Source: Eumeta japonica (taxonomy: Eukaryota > Arthropoda > Insecta > Lepidoptera > Psychidae). Taken from it: a DNA stretch of 64,000 nt. Numbering within the stretch: position 1 is the stretch's first letter; each line of letters opens with the position of its first letter. The DNA is taken from positions 372,001-436,000 of the forward strand of contig BGZK01000290.1 in NCBI GenBank assembly GCA_005406025.1, read 5' to 3'. Below are positions 12,185-27,300 of this stretch, one piece after another. Under the pieces are notes generated by a model that made no database searches, was not told where the DNA came from, and was given only the letters and a program-made list of their open reading frames with translations. The translations under genes and the position numbers were made by a program.

Positions 12185-12309
12185 CTAGGCAGACGGCGCG
12201 CGCTGGCTTTCGTAGTGCAGAAGCTCGGCCATGTTGTCGACGTGCAGCTCCTGAATATGGCGACCGGAGAATTGTGTCAGATGTGGAGTATCCGTTGAAC
12301 GTTTCCTGA
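12185..12309 (-). CDS. ITM2 exon 5, C-terminal tail and stop
   Basis: The acceptor TTTATTTCAG is used. The next AG seven bases on would hit a stop after ten codons, so the first is correct. The exon opens with RKRSTDTPHL, holding the furin-type basic site, and ends with ESQRAPSA and TAG at 12185-12187. The tail after RKR is cysteine-free. Only 45 bp of intron separate the acceptor from a LINE 3' end. Confidence 0.9.
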
Positions 12310-15300
12310 CTGAAATAAAATAATTCCCTCCGCTCACAATGAAAATATTTACATAAATTCAATTTCACTATATATTTACTAAATAAGTCATTAAATAACA
12401 CTTCAAATATGTCATAATTTCACGCGAATTTACACTTTATCACAAATTCGGAAGGTAGTTTTTCCTCAAGAAGAATGAACAAGAAACTTAGGGTAACTCT
12501 TTTCTAATTTTATCATACATAACTGAAATGAATACAAAAGTATTACCTAATGAAACATACTGCATGCAAATATAATGCTCTAAAATTTATATAAGCGCAA
12601 ACCTTGTATATCCGCATGAGCTTTATTGAATGTGCACATACAAAGCCTCTAAGTTCATGACTGCATAGCCAACTAACATGTAAACACAGTTTATATTTAT
12701 TTCCATTAAGGAATTTATGTCCATCAGTATTTCTCTAAAACACATCAAATGTTTTTTTTAATATAATAAGGGAACATACCTACACAAACCCCTTTAGGGG
12801 GTAGGGGGGTAAAATATTGTAAAAAATGAGTCACATAGTATGGATACATTCCCTAAATATTAACTGTTAAATTATTTATTAATTATTTGACATTGGATAC
12901 TGTGACAAAATACGGTATCCAGAGTCCATTGTTTTATCATAAGATAATGAATCTTGATAATGAGTGAAATATTTAGTTTGATATATTTTTTAAGAATGGA
13001 AAATGTGACGTTTAAATTTATCATTATGTTCTTAGTTTTCCTTGAGCTTGTTTTATAAATTTTCAATGATACCTGATGATTAAAAAAACTTTTCCAGTGT
13101 TTTTAAAAGCAAACGAGTTATTCATAATAATTCACAGCTTTTTCATTTAAGCTCAAGTTTTCTCCCTTTTTGTCTCCCCACTTAAATAATACTTTTTTTA
13201 ATGCTCAAGATATTGAAACTAGTAATTCAACGGAGTGAAACAGAAAGATTCACTAAGAACTGATGAATTGGAAAGATGAAATCTATAAAACACAATCCAT
13301 GCAATGTTTATTTTAAACCTTCTTTCTGTTTGCTTATTGGTGGTCATTAACGTTTTTAAGTTTTATTTTTGGCCCAAGTGATAGTCACCTACAATGAAAT
13401 ATACCAGATATAAAGACAAATGCACAGATATAATTAATTTTTTTTTTTGTTGCGTGATTTTAAAAAAATTAACCTTTGTCTTAATAGAACCTTATAAAGG
13501 AAATATTGTGTATTAAATTACTCTCCCAATCACAATATCTACACTTAAAATCATAATGCAATGTTAAAATTTTAATCATCCATCAGTTGCATTAATGGGC
13601 ATTAACTTTAATTTATTTTATAGTTTAGTTAGTTTGATTAGTAGCTTAGCTTTGACAGGTCTTTCTCACCCCACTGCTGAGGTAGTGACTGAATGGTCAT
13701 TGTATGGTCTTAAAATGGAAAATTATCCAGTTCAAATTCTGACCATAAACAATTGAGCAATGAGTTTTTAACTTAAGTCTAATTAACAAATTGGTAACAA
13801 TTACAGCCATTATCAGCCCTGCAAGCTTAGTGGGCCAATATGAAGCGTTCCGAATCCAAGCCCCTCAATAATTTTAAGTAAAAAGGTTGTAGGAGGGTAT
13901 GCCTCTGCAGAGAGATTATACAAATTTCATACAAATTTTTTGGCTGTCATTTATATTATGTTTACGCAGATAATTTTTCATGGCTATAAATAGTATAGCA
14001 GTTTTCTTCAATGAGTATAATTCGGTAAGCATGACACGATTAGAGCTGATGGGATGGTCCTAATATTGCAACAGATGCCACAGGATGAAGGATCTTGCAA
14101 AAATATGCCGATTGACATGTCATGCTGCAAATTTGACTATAAATATTGACACTTCAGTGACATAATAATTTCTACTTTTCCCTTAATCCTACCTGGTAGT
14201 TAAAAAAATTTTGAAATTCAGTTATTATAGATATGCATACATTAAATTTAAGGTTGGGGTGCCTATTGAAAAAGTGTTTATTTATGTACAGTACATATTT
14301 AAATATAAGTTATAACAGAAATGGCTTTCAAAAAATTTAAAAAATTGAAATGAATGTATAAAGTGATGAGGAAACCGATAGAAAGTTTTAAAAAGGCAAT
14401 AGAGGAGATCATTTGAAACTCATCGAACCTAATATATTAGGCAAAACATTAACGATTTCAAAATATCAGCTGTTTTAGATATTTTTACGATTCTGCCATT
14501 TTCCCTAAATTAAATCAATATAAATTGTTACAGCAGATATTTGACCATTAATCATTGTGTTTTCGTAATCTGTAATGTATGCATTATTTAACATAACACA
14601 AGAAAACAATCTGATCCTTGCAGTTTATTTTTATCTGGCAACAGTTTCTACAATTATTTTTTCATAACAAATTTTTTACTTTGATGTCTTTCTCTAAACA
14701 ACCACCGCATGTAGATAGTTCTAATTATTTTAAAAACTTCTCTATGTTATCCCTTTTAATTAATATTATTAAAGCATGTATTGTTTTTATTTAAATAAAA
14801 ACATTTGTGATATTTTGACTTAAAATAATTTTACTTAGAATTAAAAAACTGATCCTAACTGATGCTGGGTAGTTTGACAAGCCGTCTCTATCACACAATC
14901 GCATTTCAATCATTCACCACAGTCAGTCATTCGCTAATTACTAGTTGTTTGCATACATTGTATTTACATTTCCAACTATTAATTTCAACTTACGACTAGA
15001 TGTTTGTTTTATTGGACTTCTATTTGTGCTTGTTATTAGGATTATTCATATTCCCTGTTTCAGCTTAACTGTGGGTATTGTGAATTCTTTTGAACTGCTT
15101 AATAATAAAATGGCAGGATTTACTAATGTTGATTTTCTTTTTCTTCTCATATCCTGCGATCTGTCTGTACGACATTCAACTGGATTTTATGAATTTTACT
15201 CAGTTGTGTTTGTTGCAGTGTCCAGTAATAAGCCCAAATACGTCCTCATACCTATTTTCAAAGTAGATCTTGCGGCGCTCATTTCTTTTATCTTTAATGT

Positions 15301-18300
15301 TGTTCTAGATTGATTTACCATTAGATTTCTTGCTAATCGGTTTGAGTGGTTTTGCATTTTTGGTGTTTTCAGAGAATCAGCCACCTCTCCTGCATTACAG
15401 TTTCTACTTTTAATTCTCGATACAGTCGCTTGATTTTTATGTACCAAGGTGTGTCATTTATCATGCAAAGAGTCTTTGACTGGAAGCGTTGAAATATTTC
15501 CAGGTTGGAGTTTGAGGCAGTGCCCCCACAGTTGTAAGCCATATGTCCATGACAGTTTAAGTATAGCCTTATAGAGCAGTAACTTATTTTCCAGCATTAG
15601 TTGGGACTTGCGGTTCATAAGCCAATACAACTTTCTCAACAGCTGCCCTAGAGCTTTTCTTTTAGTGAAAATATGTTTCATCCACTTGATTCGTCTGTCT
15701 ATATACATGCTTAAGTACCTCACACTATCTGACTGTATGATCTTTATATGGACATAATGTACGAAATGGCTGATTCAAATGCAAACTTAGCTCGATGAGT
15801 GTATAAGGAGTGTTTTCCTAGGCAATGACTTCCTAATGTACAAGTATTTACAAATACATATCGTCGAATCCACGAAAATTGTATGATAAATCATCGAGAA
15901 TCTGGTATTTGAGTTGATCCTGACCCAAATGTTAAAGATTTAATATAAAATGAATTTCGGGGAAATCCTATACCCCAATGAAAGATATGGTCCCTACTCG
16001 GAATTGACCGTATCATATCATTATACACCTGTAGAAGGTTTAGGGGAAGATGATCCAATTAGAAGAAAAATGTTTTGCTGTTTTTTTTTTTCTTGATAGC
16101 GATGCTGATGATTGACTATTACTTTAAAAATATATATGGACACACAAGTACCGAAATTTTCAAGCGAAGGAATTAATTACTAACTTCTATAACCTTCACT
16201 ATTGTAATCATTAAAATCCTCATTTAGTGAGACCAACCAGTTTTCAATATAAATTTAGTTTGGGCGGGAGTCATCGAGCAAACTTTGACTGGCCCATATT
16301 ACTTACCAGATAATATGAATAGAGAAAATTATTTAGAGTTTTTGGAAAGTACACTGTCTGACATATTAGAAGTTCCTTTAGATGTCAGAACAGATATGAA
16401 TTTTCAAAGGAATGGATATCCCGGGCATCGCCACATTACAGAACAAGCTTTTATGAAAATGATAGAAGAAATTAGACTTGACACTACAACAACAAACATG
16501 AGAAAACATGCTAGATTGTGCATTAGGAATGATGCTAGATATTTTGAAAATGTATTGCAATAATCAAATAAATAGGTTTTTTTTTAAATGTTTTATTTCA
16601 TGTGTATGAGTGAAAATTTTATTATAATTTATGTTAAATCAACACGTCAAATTTTTTTTTTTAATTAAGTAAAAGCAATACATGTTTTAATTCACATTAA
16701 TTAAAAGAGAATAACATAGAGAAGTTTTTAAAATAATTAGAACTATCGACATGCCGTGGTTGTTTAGAGAAAAACATCAAAGTTAAAAATTTATTATGAA
16801 AAAATAATTTTAGAAACTTTGTTGCCAAAAAAAACAAAGTGCAAGGACCAAATTGTTTTTTTTATGTTATGAAAACTGAGACATCATTACAGATTATGAA
16901 AACACAAATGATTAATGGTCACAAGTCTGGAATAACTATTTATACAAATATGATTGAGGGAAAATGACAAAATCATAAAAATATCTAAAATGGCCGATAT
17001 TCTGAAAACAGTAACATTTTGCCTAATAACATACAATTCTAGGTTCAACGGGTTCCAAATGACCTTCTCCATTACCTACTTTCTATCGGTCCACCCATCA
17101 ATTTTCCATATTAATGATTGAACCCAATCTTTTCTGCAATGATATGTCATGCTAATAATTGACACAAGTAAAAAAAAAGAACTCACTGATTTTATCATCC
17201 GCGTCGAGCCTGTAGGTCACGCGATCTTGGCACCTTTGTGCAATATGAGACCCATAACGCGCAAGGTCTCTTATGGGGGGCAACATCGCGTGCATGTAGG
17301 TGGACACCTTGGAGACGTCCCATTCGCCGCCACCGGAGCGTGCGCTCGTCACGAACATGGCTGGTGGCAAAACGAACTCAGGATCCATATCCATGACGAA
17401 ACAGCGGGTTTCCTCAACGATACCTGAAATGTAACCAAATAATCACTTTTAAACAAAAAGGATAAGTCTGCATATCTAAATAATAATATTATTTTTCTCC
17501 AATTTTAGGAGCAAAACAATATTATCATAGTCACACTGGCACGTGTATAGTAACTCTTTTTACCAGGGATACAGTATAAAACAGAAAGGGGAGGTGAAGT
17601 AAGCTTTGTCATAAAAGTTGTCATGGACAACTGAAATTATCGACCTTAGAATTTATCATTCATGACAGAAATTACAAGTACAATGTCATAAAAGTGGGTT
17701 CTCGCTCGCTTTGCTAGTTTGTTGTCGCATTATCACAGGAAAATTTTAATATTACCTTACAGTTTTATGTATTGTTTATCCCCAACTTCCAAATTTTATA
17801 CAATTCAAGTTATATTGGTTTAGTTGCTTAAATATGTACCAAAAAGAAAAACATTGCACAGTGTACTTCACAAAAATTTATAGAGTAATAAGTTTATTTT
17901 GCTGTTTTTGTTTCTTTTGTATCATTTAAAACTAGGGATGCATCCGATACCGATACCGATATATCGGCGATATATCCGATTTACCGATATATCGATATCG
18001 GGGATATTTTGATAGCCGATACCGATCCAACAACATTTCAAATTCCGCGCTTTAAATTACTAAATGTAAACGCGCGCGCTTGCTTCACTGCAAACTGTCT
18101 CACACACTCTTTGTACTTTCGCTCACTCGTGCTGTTTGTGCATACCATTGCGCTATAGCGATTTTTGTTGGTTATGTTAGAAATTATAAAATACAGAATT
18201 ATAGTTGACACATCATAATTAATTGATTAAATAGCTGTGTGGTGAATATTTAAACATTTCAAAGACCTGTCTACAGTGCTTACGAAAATTATGTCAACTT

Positions 18301-21300
18301 CAAAACACAAAAGCACTATTTGGAGCCATTTTGAAATTTCGACGTTGGATAATTCCAAAGCAACATGCCTATATTGTAAAGAAAATGTGTCTCGAGGTAC
18401 CACCTCTAAAAGTTATAACACGTCAAACTTATGGATCCACATGAAGAGGCACCATAATAGTGAATTGGACACCGCTTCGACCTCAAAACAACTACTCAGA
18501 AAACCAAGCGCGACGAGGAGGGCGGTCTACAACCACAACCAAAGAGACAAGCAACTTTGTCAGAGATAATCGATAAGAAATCACTTTATGTCGACGACGA
18601 CGTTCGGGCAAAGATATAACTCTCACTATTGCTGAGCAAATATGCGTGGATATGGAGCCTTTTGATTTAGTAAACAAAATAGGCTTCCAAAGATTGATAA
18701 AAAAACTGTGTCCAAAATATAAAATGGTTTCGCGGTTCCACATTACAGAAAAAGTCATACCAGAAATGTATCAGCGAGTGAGAGCTAAAGTACTAGAACT
18801 ATTAAAAGACCTGCCGCATATTGTGATAACCACCGACATCTGGACAAGTGACTCTTCTTCGCAATCCAATGATTTTATTAGCTTGACAGCACATGGAATC
18901 ACTGCAACTTTTGAGTACAAAAGTTACTGTCTTGAAGTTTTGCCATTCGATGGATCGCACACAGGTATAAACATTGCAAGCAACCTCAACAAGGCTTTTC
19001 ATGATTGGAATATACAAGACCGAGTTCGAGCTAGTTTCTGACAACGCAGCAAACATGAGTGTCGATATAGAGAGATTCAAGAAACGTATAATGTTGTACC
19101 TGTAAAGTGTTTGGCTCACTCATTGCAACTGGTAATCAAAGCCAGGCTTTTAAAGATGATAAAGTCAAAGAAATGATAACCAAAGCAAGGTCTATTATAG
19201 GACATTTTAGTCATTCCACGAGCAGCAATAAGGTATTAAAAGAAATGCAAGATACACATAATATTGCCAACCATGTCTTAATACAGGATATATCTACGTT
19301 GGGACTCGACACTACAGGCATTGAGGCGTTTGCTAGAACAACGAGTTGCAGTGCAAGCTTGTCTACCTCGTATAACTTGCAAAGCAGAACTTACAACTGA
19401 AGAATGGATAATGATGGAGAAGGTGGTGAATATTTTGCGGTATTTTGAAGAAGCCACAAAGTCAATCAGCAAATCCACTGCTACGTTGTCTGACGCCATT
19501 CCATTAATTAACAGTCTTCGAAAATTATTAGAAAATATGAGAGGTTCGTCGCCGAGAGAAGAGGAGAATATATCGCAAAAATTTGCGGGTGACTTGTTAA
19601 TGGCTCTTAATGAACGTTTCGAAGACTTGGAAAATGAAGAGATATATTGCTTAGCCACAACGCTTGATCCTCGATATAAAACACGGATATTTCAACTACA
19701 CTCTACAACATCTACAGCAAAAAGCGTCTTGTGGAGTTAATCATCAACCTTAACGAAGATTTATATTCCGAAAATGCTTGGACATGGTCGCACCTACACC
19801 GAACACAAGTTCTGAGATGACTGCTAGTGGTGGCCTTTGGAGCGTTTGTGAAAATATTATTAGAGAGTCCGAAGAAGATGATCCCCTGTCAACTCTGAGC
19901 AGCAATAACTCTCTCAAAGAAGAAGTCGAGAAGTACCTAAGATCTCCCAATATATCCAGAGATGCAGATCCGCTACTTTTCTGGCACAATGACGTCTTAT
20001 ATTCACATTTGAAAAAACTGGCGCAGAAGTACTTCAGTTTCCAAATGAGCTCTGTTGCATCCGAGAGGCTATTTTCCACCGCAGGTCTCATTCAAACAGA
20101 CTTGCGAAACCGCCTTTCTCCACAAAATTTGAGAATACTTTGCTTTTTAAACAAAAATCTTATAAATGTTAATTTTAATTATTAATATGTTAAGTATGTA
20201 ATAAATCCACCATATTTTTTTAAAATGTTTAATCTTTTAATGTCAATGCTACTACTTATTTAATAAAAGAAAATAACCCAAAGCGTATTTTATTTGTAGC
20301 TAGAAGTTTTACATTTTATTACCTTATCATTTATTTGAATTTTCTAGGCGTATCGATATCGGTATCGGTATCGTATCGGCCAAAAGGCGTATCGATGCAT
20401 CCTTATTTAAAACATTGGATTAATAACAAATGAGACATTTTAAACTCTCAACTCTCTAAATCAATTAACGAGTATTGGTAAGTAAAAATTAAAGTCTATG
20501 TAAAATAAGGTTCACAAGATTTTCCAAAGCATTAATGTCATTATGTAAAGTTGGATATTACCATAGGCCCTGCTTCCTTTTCATATATGTATATTATTTA
20601 CCTTTTCACAAATTACTTCTAAATGACAATAAAATTGGAGTGAACCATTATGTCAAATGAACAAGTTTTAAACATATATTTTTTACTTTGTAAGAAAAAT
20701 GCAGATTTGATTTTATTACATTTACTAACGTTTACTTATGTAATTGTAAATGGAATCGAAGTTAGAATAACTAGTGATTGAAAATATAATATGATTGTGT
20801 TGTTACCAGAAGCATTGGCTTTGAAATCATGTATGAGGCTAGTGGGTGGGTTGTGACTGGCCAACAGCACGCGTTCTACATCAGGATCCACTTGGAAAAG
20901 CTCACGTAGCACATGTTCCAGATCTGAGTCCCGTGAACCCTCCATGGAGCCAAGTAACTGTGCGTCAGGCTCACGCTCACCCGACCAGCTCAGTGGCATC
21001 ACACGGAAGTGAGGTTCTATCAGCATATCTTCCTGAAAATAAGAATTTTAATGACAATTTTGAATTTATCACAACCTACTTTTTATTTTAGTCAAGTAAA
21101 TAATAATATATTCTACATAATTCCTATACATACATATTGATCTATCATACTGTCCTAATTTTAGTAGAAAGTTTACAATTAAATGCTTGTAGTAAAAAAC
21201 TTAATTAATTTATACCAAAACTTTTTTTTTCAGAGTAAATAAAGTAACATATACATAAATGAACACACATATATTCAGCGCATACAATATAAGAAGAAAC

Positions 21301-24300
21301 ATCTTAAAAGTAACTAATAATAAATTCATCATTTTATGTAATATACACATTTTTAATGCACATTGCATAAAAAAAATATGTATTATATTTTCTATAAACA
21401 AAAATTTTTGGAAAAATGAATATTTCTAGAATGTTGGTCCCTATACTTATGCACAGTAGTGAAAGTTGGATAGGGCAGAAGAAATATAAAACTCAAATCA
21501 ATGCAATTACTGCATAGTATGTGTGGATCAAAGACAGATGTAGAAATAGTGAAGTCAGAGAACAAAGTCGTTTGAAAGAAGATATATGAATAGAATAGAA
21601 AAAGTATGTTGCTATGGTTTGTTGGTGTACATAAAAGATTTTATGCACACCAAATTTTTCAGAATTCCGAGGGAATTTATTGAAGTATTGAAAATATGGT
21701 TTTACATGAATCGTACATCTTAAAATTCCATATAAAAAAATTATAAGGTACCAACCTAAAATAAAAGTAGTTAAATCACACATTTATTATACATATTTTC
21801 TATTGAAAATGCTGGTTGCCATAGATGCCAAATTAATATCAATAGAACTACACTAATTTACATTTTTATATGGTTTGTTTATTAATCAACAGACATGATG
21901 GCTGAGCAAGTCTAATAAATTTTCAAAATTATTTATTTATTAATTTCTATTTTTGAATTTACAAACAGTGATACACGAGAACGGCGAGTATAAAAAGAAG
22001 TATGTGTGCATATCACCAACATCGTGAACCACACAATTGTTAAACATGTTTAAAATTTTATGTACTAAAAAGAAATACATACAGATGAGGATAGAATCTA
22101 TTGTACAGAAAAGTCCAATCATCACTTCCCAAATGTGCAGTTTATAATGTTAAAAATATATTTTTTTTAAGGATCCAACAGTCGATGTGATGATGTCGAT
22201 AACATTAAAATGTTTGTTGTAAGTGTTTACAAGGTGGCGCATCGGTGACCTGTGCCAGCTATAGTACTACAGTAGTTAATAGCAAATAACTAGTGTGGCC
22301 GAGATTCTCTTTGTTGAGCTTGGTAAGGAATATAGTAACATAACATGACAATTAATGACGCAGTCATATTTCTTCTGACACACATGATACATCATAACGA
22401 CGAGCTTAAGACATCTGGAAACGAAGACCAATCAATAAATTATATAGAATTGGAGAAAAAATTATTTCATGTACAAATTCATGATAATTTTTCATCATAT
22501 TGTAGTAGGAGTAGATGGCATGTGAGGTATCCGGCCTTCGTGCTAACAAATAAGGGTTCATGTTCAATTTAAAATTAGAATAAAATAGAATATTCTAATC
22601 CGAGCTTACGGATAACAAATAAATAGGTACTAGAGAGAAGAACGGAGAAAGGGGACGAGAGTGGATACCCGAGTGCACAAGTTTCAATAATGATAGAAAA
22701 GTGGATCGTTATAATTGATTTTAATGAATATAGTATTGAGAGTAATAAGGAAAAATATTGAAGAGTCAATCAAAAAATATATTGATCTTAAATGAAAATA
22801 CTTTTTCATTTTGAATACTTGAATCTTTAGACTTCATCCAATCCTCTAGGTACTCCACCCAGAACTATGTCCCACAACATCTAATTGCATTTACAGTGCA
22901 CGCCCGGTAGCCCGGCCGCTGCCAAATCCGGCGCCCTTTGTAATCCGACATGCCTATCACTGTTGACTAATGCATGATTAAACATAATTTGTCCAATTAC
23001 AAGGTAGTCTTTTTCACAAAAATCGGGACTATAGGGGGTCTTAGGCAGTACTCTATAATCTACCCCTGTATATTGATCTGTTATTTGTCGAATACAAGGT
23101 ACTCTTTTTCAAGAAAATTTTAACTACAGGGGGTCTTTGCAGTACTCTATAATCCGACAAATTCAATAGTCCGACACTGCCTTGCAAAATGTTTGTCGGA
23201 TTACTGGGGATCCACTGTAATTATAATATATATGCCATTTTGCCATATTATGCAGTATGCCATTTGTAGGTAGTGGCATAATCCCATTGCTGTAGAAATG
23301 TTTGGACTTCTGATGAAAAAACTGTGACAAGTAGTTTTGACAATCCTCTCTTGATGTTAACCTAACTCTACATAAAAAATTCTGAAGAGGCCAAAACAGA
23401 TGAAAATCTGAGGGTGCAAGATCAGGGCCATATGGTGGATTCATTAATACTTTCCAATCAAATTCTCTAATTATTTAGTGAGTGACTAAAGATGTGTGTG
23501 GTCTGACATTATCGTGGTAAAAAACCACACCCTTTCTGTTGATCATATCTGGCCATTTTTTCTACACTTCTCAAATGAATCGTATCAGCTTGATAACAGT
23601 AGAAATCAGAATTGGTGCCTTCCCCTGCAGTAAAAGCTCATGATGAATAATGTCTTTCCAATCCCACCATACACATAGCATCAAATCATTGAAAGTTAAT
23701 CCGAGTTTCGCTGTGATCTGTGGGGCTTGCTTGCCTTTTCAACATGATCTTTTTCACACTTTCTTGTCATAAGTAATCCATTTTTAATCACCAGTTATCC
23801 ATCTCTTCAAAAATGGTTACTTTTCGTTATGGTTCAATAGAGAATCACAAATAAGTACACAATTCATTAGATTTCTTTTAGTGAGCTTGTGTGGGACCCA
23901 AGCATCGAGCTTTTTTCAAATGGATCAAAACTATTCGATGGTCAATCTCCAACTCTTCAACTATGTCATAAGAACTTATATGCTGATGTTACTCTACTTT
24001 TTCTGCACCAAATTAGGTTCATAAAGGTCACAAATTTTTTTCGTGACTTGTTTCGCATTTTTAACTTTTTTGTAATAACATTTCAAAATATATCAAATGT
24101 CTACATTACATTCACTCATTTTGATGGACAGAAAAACAATAACAAAATGGTGGGATACCATTTTTAATTTTAATATTTTTTTAAATGTCATCTATTTAAT
24201 GGAATCAATACTAGCCTTATAGAAACAGCGCAACCAGAGATTTTACTGTAACTTTTAACTTATATAATTAGAAAAAAAATTCTCACCTAAAATTTCTCTA

Positions 24301-27300
24301 TTATTGTATAAAAGACAATGTGCAATGTTAAAAGTTAACCCTTTTAGTTTCAACAAAACAACAATATTATTGCAATTTAATCATATTTAAAATCTTAGTA
24401 TATCAATTACATGGGGATGCAAACTCAAGGTTTTTACATACCCAAAAATCACCTAATGTGCATACAGATGTTTGTACTAAAAAAACCATTACCCTCTTCT
24501 TAAAGCTGAAAGTTATTCTAATTAACCTTTTAAAAATGTTTTATAACTTTTGTCTGAATATCTTGTATTTGTAAAACATTTAAACATAAAAAAGAAAGCA
24601 TTATAAAGGTTAGGTTAGGTTGTTGTTGTTAAATTGTTAGATTTAAGGGGAATTAATTAATTAATTAACAAGAGAAATAGAATCACAATGTTTGTGTAGG
24701 GAACCTTTTTATCTATTTATTAGTGAGTTCTGATTGTAAAATGTTCTACTTCTTAGATAAAAGATTAATTAATGCCAATTTCCCATTATATAAAAAATCC
24801 AAATGCCTGTCTTATCTACTTACTTGATTATCATCTATAGGTATAGAGCAAAAGCCCTGGAAGCGTTGTACTGCAGTGTCAATAGCATACTGACGATACA
24901 GCAGCACACCTCCGAGTACACCCACGCTTGCGACCAACAATGCCATCACAAATATACAAAGCAGCAACCCTGATGCCCTGCGGCGCCTGTCCCAGTCAGG
25001 CGCCGAAGGATAAACCTCTACTTTCTCCTGTTAAAAAAAATAATTATATAAAATACACTAAAAGCCATCCGTATATTATTTCATGGATTTTTGCAAATGT
25101 AAGGGATCCTCCTTACAATATCTTATCGTCATTGCACTCATAAAACTGACATTATTTCTCTTGATTCAAGAATACCGTTCTATAATGCATATCCAAACTA
25201 ACTTTATTTACATTGTTAAGTAGCAATTATGACACATTAATTATGAGCTCAATAAAACAGACTGACATGTTTTTTTTTGTTCTCTGCGTTTTTTACTAAT
25301 TTATAGCTACAGAATGCAAATATAAGTCTAATTTCTTTCTATCACATTGAAATCTTAACAGATTTTTAAATTTCATGAAATAAATGCTATATAACAAAAC
25401 AATTTTTTCTTATGTAGCAACACCGCACTCGACAATTGCAAATTCTATCAAATATTTTTAATAAATGAATTTTAATACATAAAAAAATTAATGAATTGAG
25501 TTAAACATTTTCCAAAATTTTTTTTCATGGTTGGCAGGATGATGCTACGAATATAACAAGAGAGTAAAGGTACTTCTTTCTGTATGAAAATGTCTGCACA
25601 GAAAACTTATATATTTTTGATAGTTTCACCATACTAAAATAAAGAAAAAAACCAAACCCTTTCTTTAAAAAGGGTTTACTATATTTATTTCGGTAAAAAG
25701 CTTAAATATCAAGATAAAGCATGGACTTCAAACAAAATGTGCATAAATTTTATGGAATATCAAAACAGAAATAGCAAATTCACTGAACCCAGACCACAAA
25801 TCATTATCAAAAATATGCTAAACTTCGGGTAATTGGACTACCATATGAGCATTATGATTTTTTTTTTTTAATATATTGAGGATTTTCCTGTAAATCTCAA
25901 ACATGTCAGTGAAAAATGAGAAAAGACCTTCCATCAGGACATATAGATGTATTTCATTAAAATGCACAGTAGGTATTTTGTAAAATGTTTTTTGTTGAAT
26001 ATTTAACTATTAATCTTTAAAATACATTTAATTGTCCACTATAAACATGTTTTCTCATGTTACAGAAAAATGTGACATGATGGTCATAAAAATTTCACCA
26101 TTCACTTTAGAATGGTCGTCTTATATAAGAATAGATATTAAATATAGAACAATAGTCACAAAATTTCAACAACTTATTTTATGTAAAACTTTGAATATAC
26201 TGTGGTTATCTATAGTATAGTCCACAATTTTGGCAAAACCTATGACATATTACCATTGTCATCAAATCAAACCCTCCCAACCCCAATTTCAAATGACCTA
26301 AAAGATGGATGACTTCTATCGCTTGTCATATATTTACTAAGTTTACAATATCCATATAATCTAATTCACGGCAGTCACTATTAAAATGAAACTTAAAGAA
26401 ACTTTTCAGTTTCATTTGTGATATACAAATCTTTTAAATCATTTTTTAATAATTTCATTTGATATTTGACCCATGACCACATTAATGTATGAAGAATAAC
26501 ATATATAAAAAATAAAGTAAAGATCTCTGACAATAAAGGGAACGAGTTAAAAAAACAATAAATTAACTATTGTCAAAAAGCGTATGAAACCAGGTTTAAC
26601 TATAAAAACCCTTACTATCATATAGTCCCATCAAATGACATTAAAGTGCACAAACATTCTAAACAAATTAAAGATTTGTACAAATGTTGAGAACACCAAC
26701 ATAAATAAAATGGGACAAAGCACCATCGATCCTGAGTTGGAAAAAAATCTTTTCAAGGTCAAAGTTCACAATTATAGGTTTTTCTTTGCAATTTTTCAGC
26801 CAAATGATCAGGGTCATACAAAAATTATAAATTCTGCAATTATCTATAAAAATTGTTTCCTATATTTTTTCCTAAGAACTGCCGTTTCTGAGATGTAGTG
26901 ATTGTTAAAGTTGGAAAGAGTCATATCCTCCTTTATATGCACGAATACACCGCCTGTACACATTATGGAATGGTGATATAAGTAAAAATATCAATATATG
27001 TAACTTACACACATTAATATGATTCTAAAAATATGAACTCAAATGAAACCTTATACCTCATTTACACTCTTCTTTCTTTCTATATATGGAGCTCCAAAAA
27101 AAATTACCTGCTTAGATAAGTTTCACAAATCATTTGTAAAACATACTCACAAGAGTAAACAAGTACAATTAACTTGTCTTCCCCCAACCTCTGCTTCGGT
27201 TCATCAATATCTTTATTGGTTATGTCATCAAGTTCAAGTGTGGCTTGTTAATCAAATGGACCCAAAAAACTGGGGTTGGAAATTAATTAACAATACATTT

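Larger units (their letters stand above)
17933..20405 (+). mobile_element. Complete hAT element (2,473 bp) with target duplication
   Basis: An exact 8-bp duplication TTTAAAAC flanks the element (17925-17932 and 20406-20413), the hallmark target size of hAT transposons. The terminal inverted repeats are TAGGGATGCATC on the left and, inverted, TAAGGATGCATC on the right, followed by CGATAC-rich sequence. It holds a BED-finger hAT transposase pseudogene in plus orientation, antisense to the ITM2 gene whose intron 3 it occupies. The exact duplication suggests fairly recent insertion, but the transposase is frameshifted, so it was probably mobilised in trans or decayed after insertion. Confidence 0.93.

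Noticed and set aside
12141..12401. 86-codon minus frame over the last ITM2 exon
   Set aside because: Wrong frame; the spliced ITM2 frame has the correct acceptor phase, furin site and stop.
17149..17427. Plus-strand 92-codon frame opposite ITM2 exon 4
   Set aside because: Shadow of the minus-strand BRICHOS exon.
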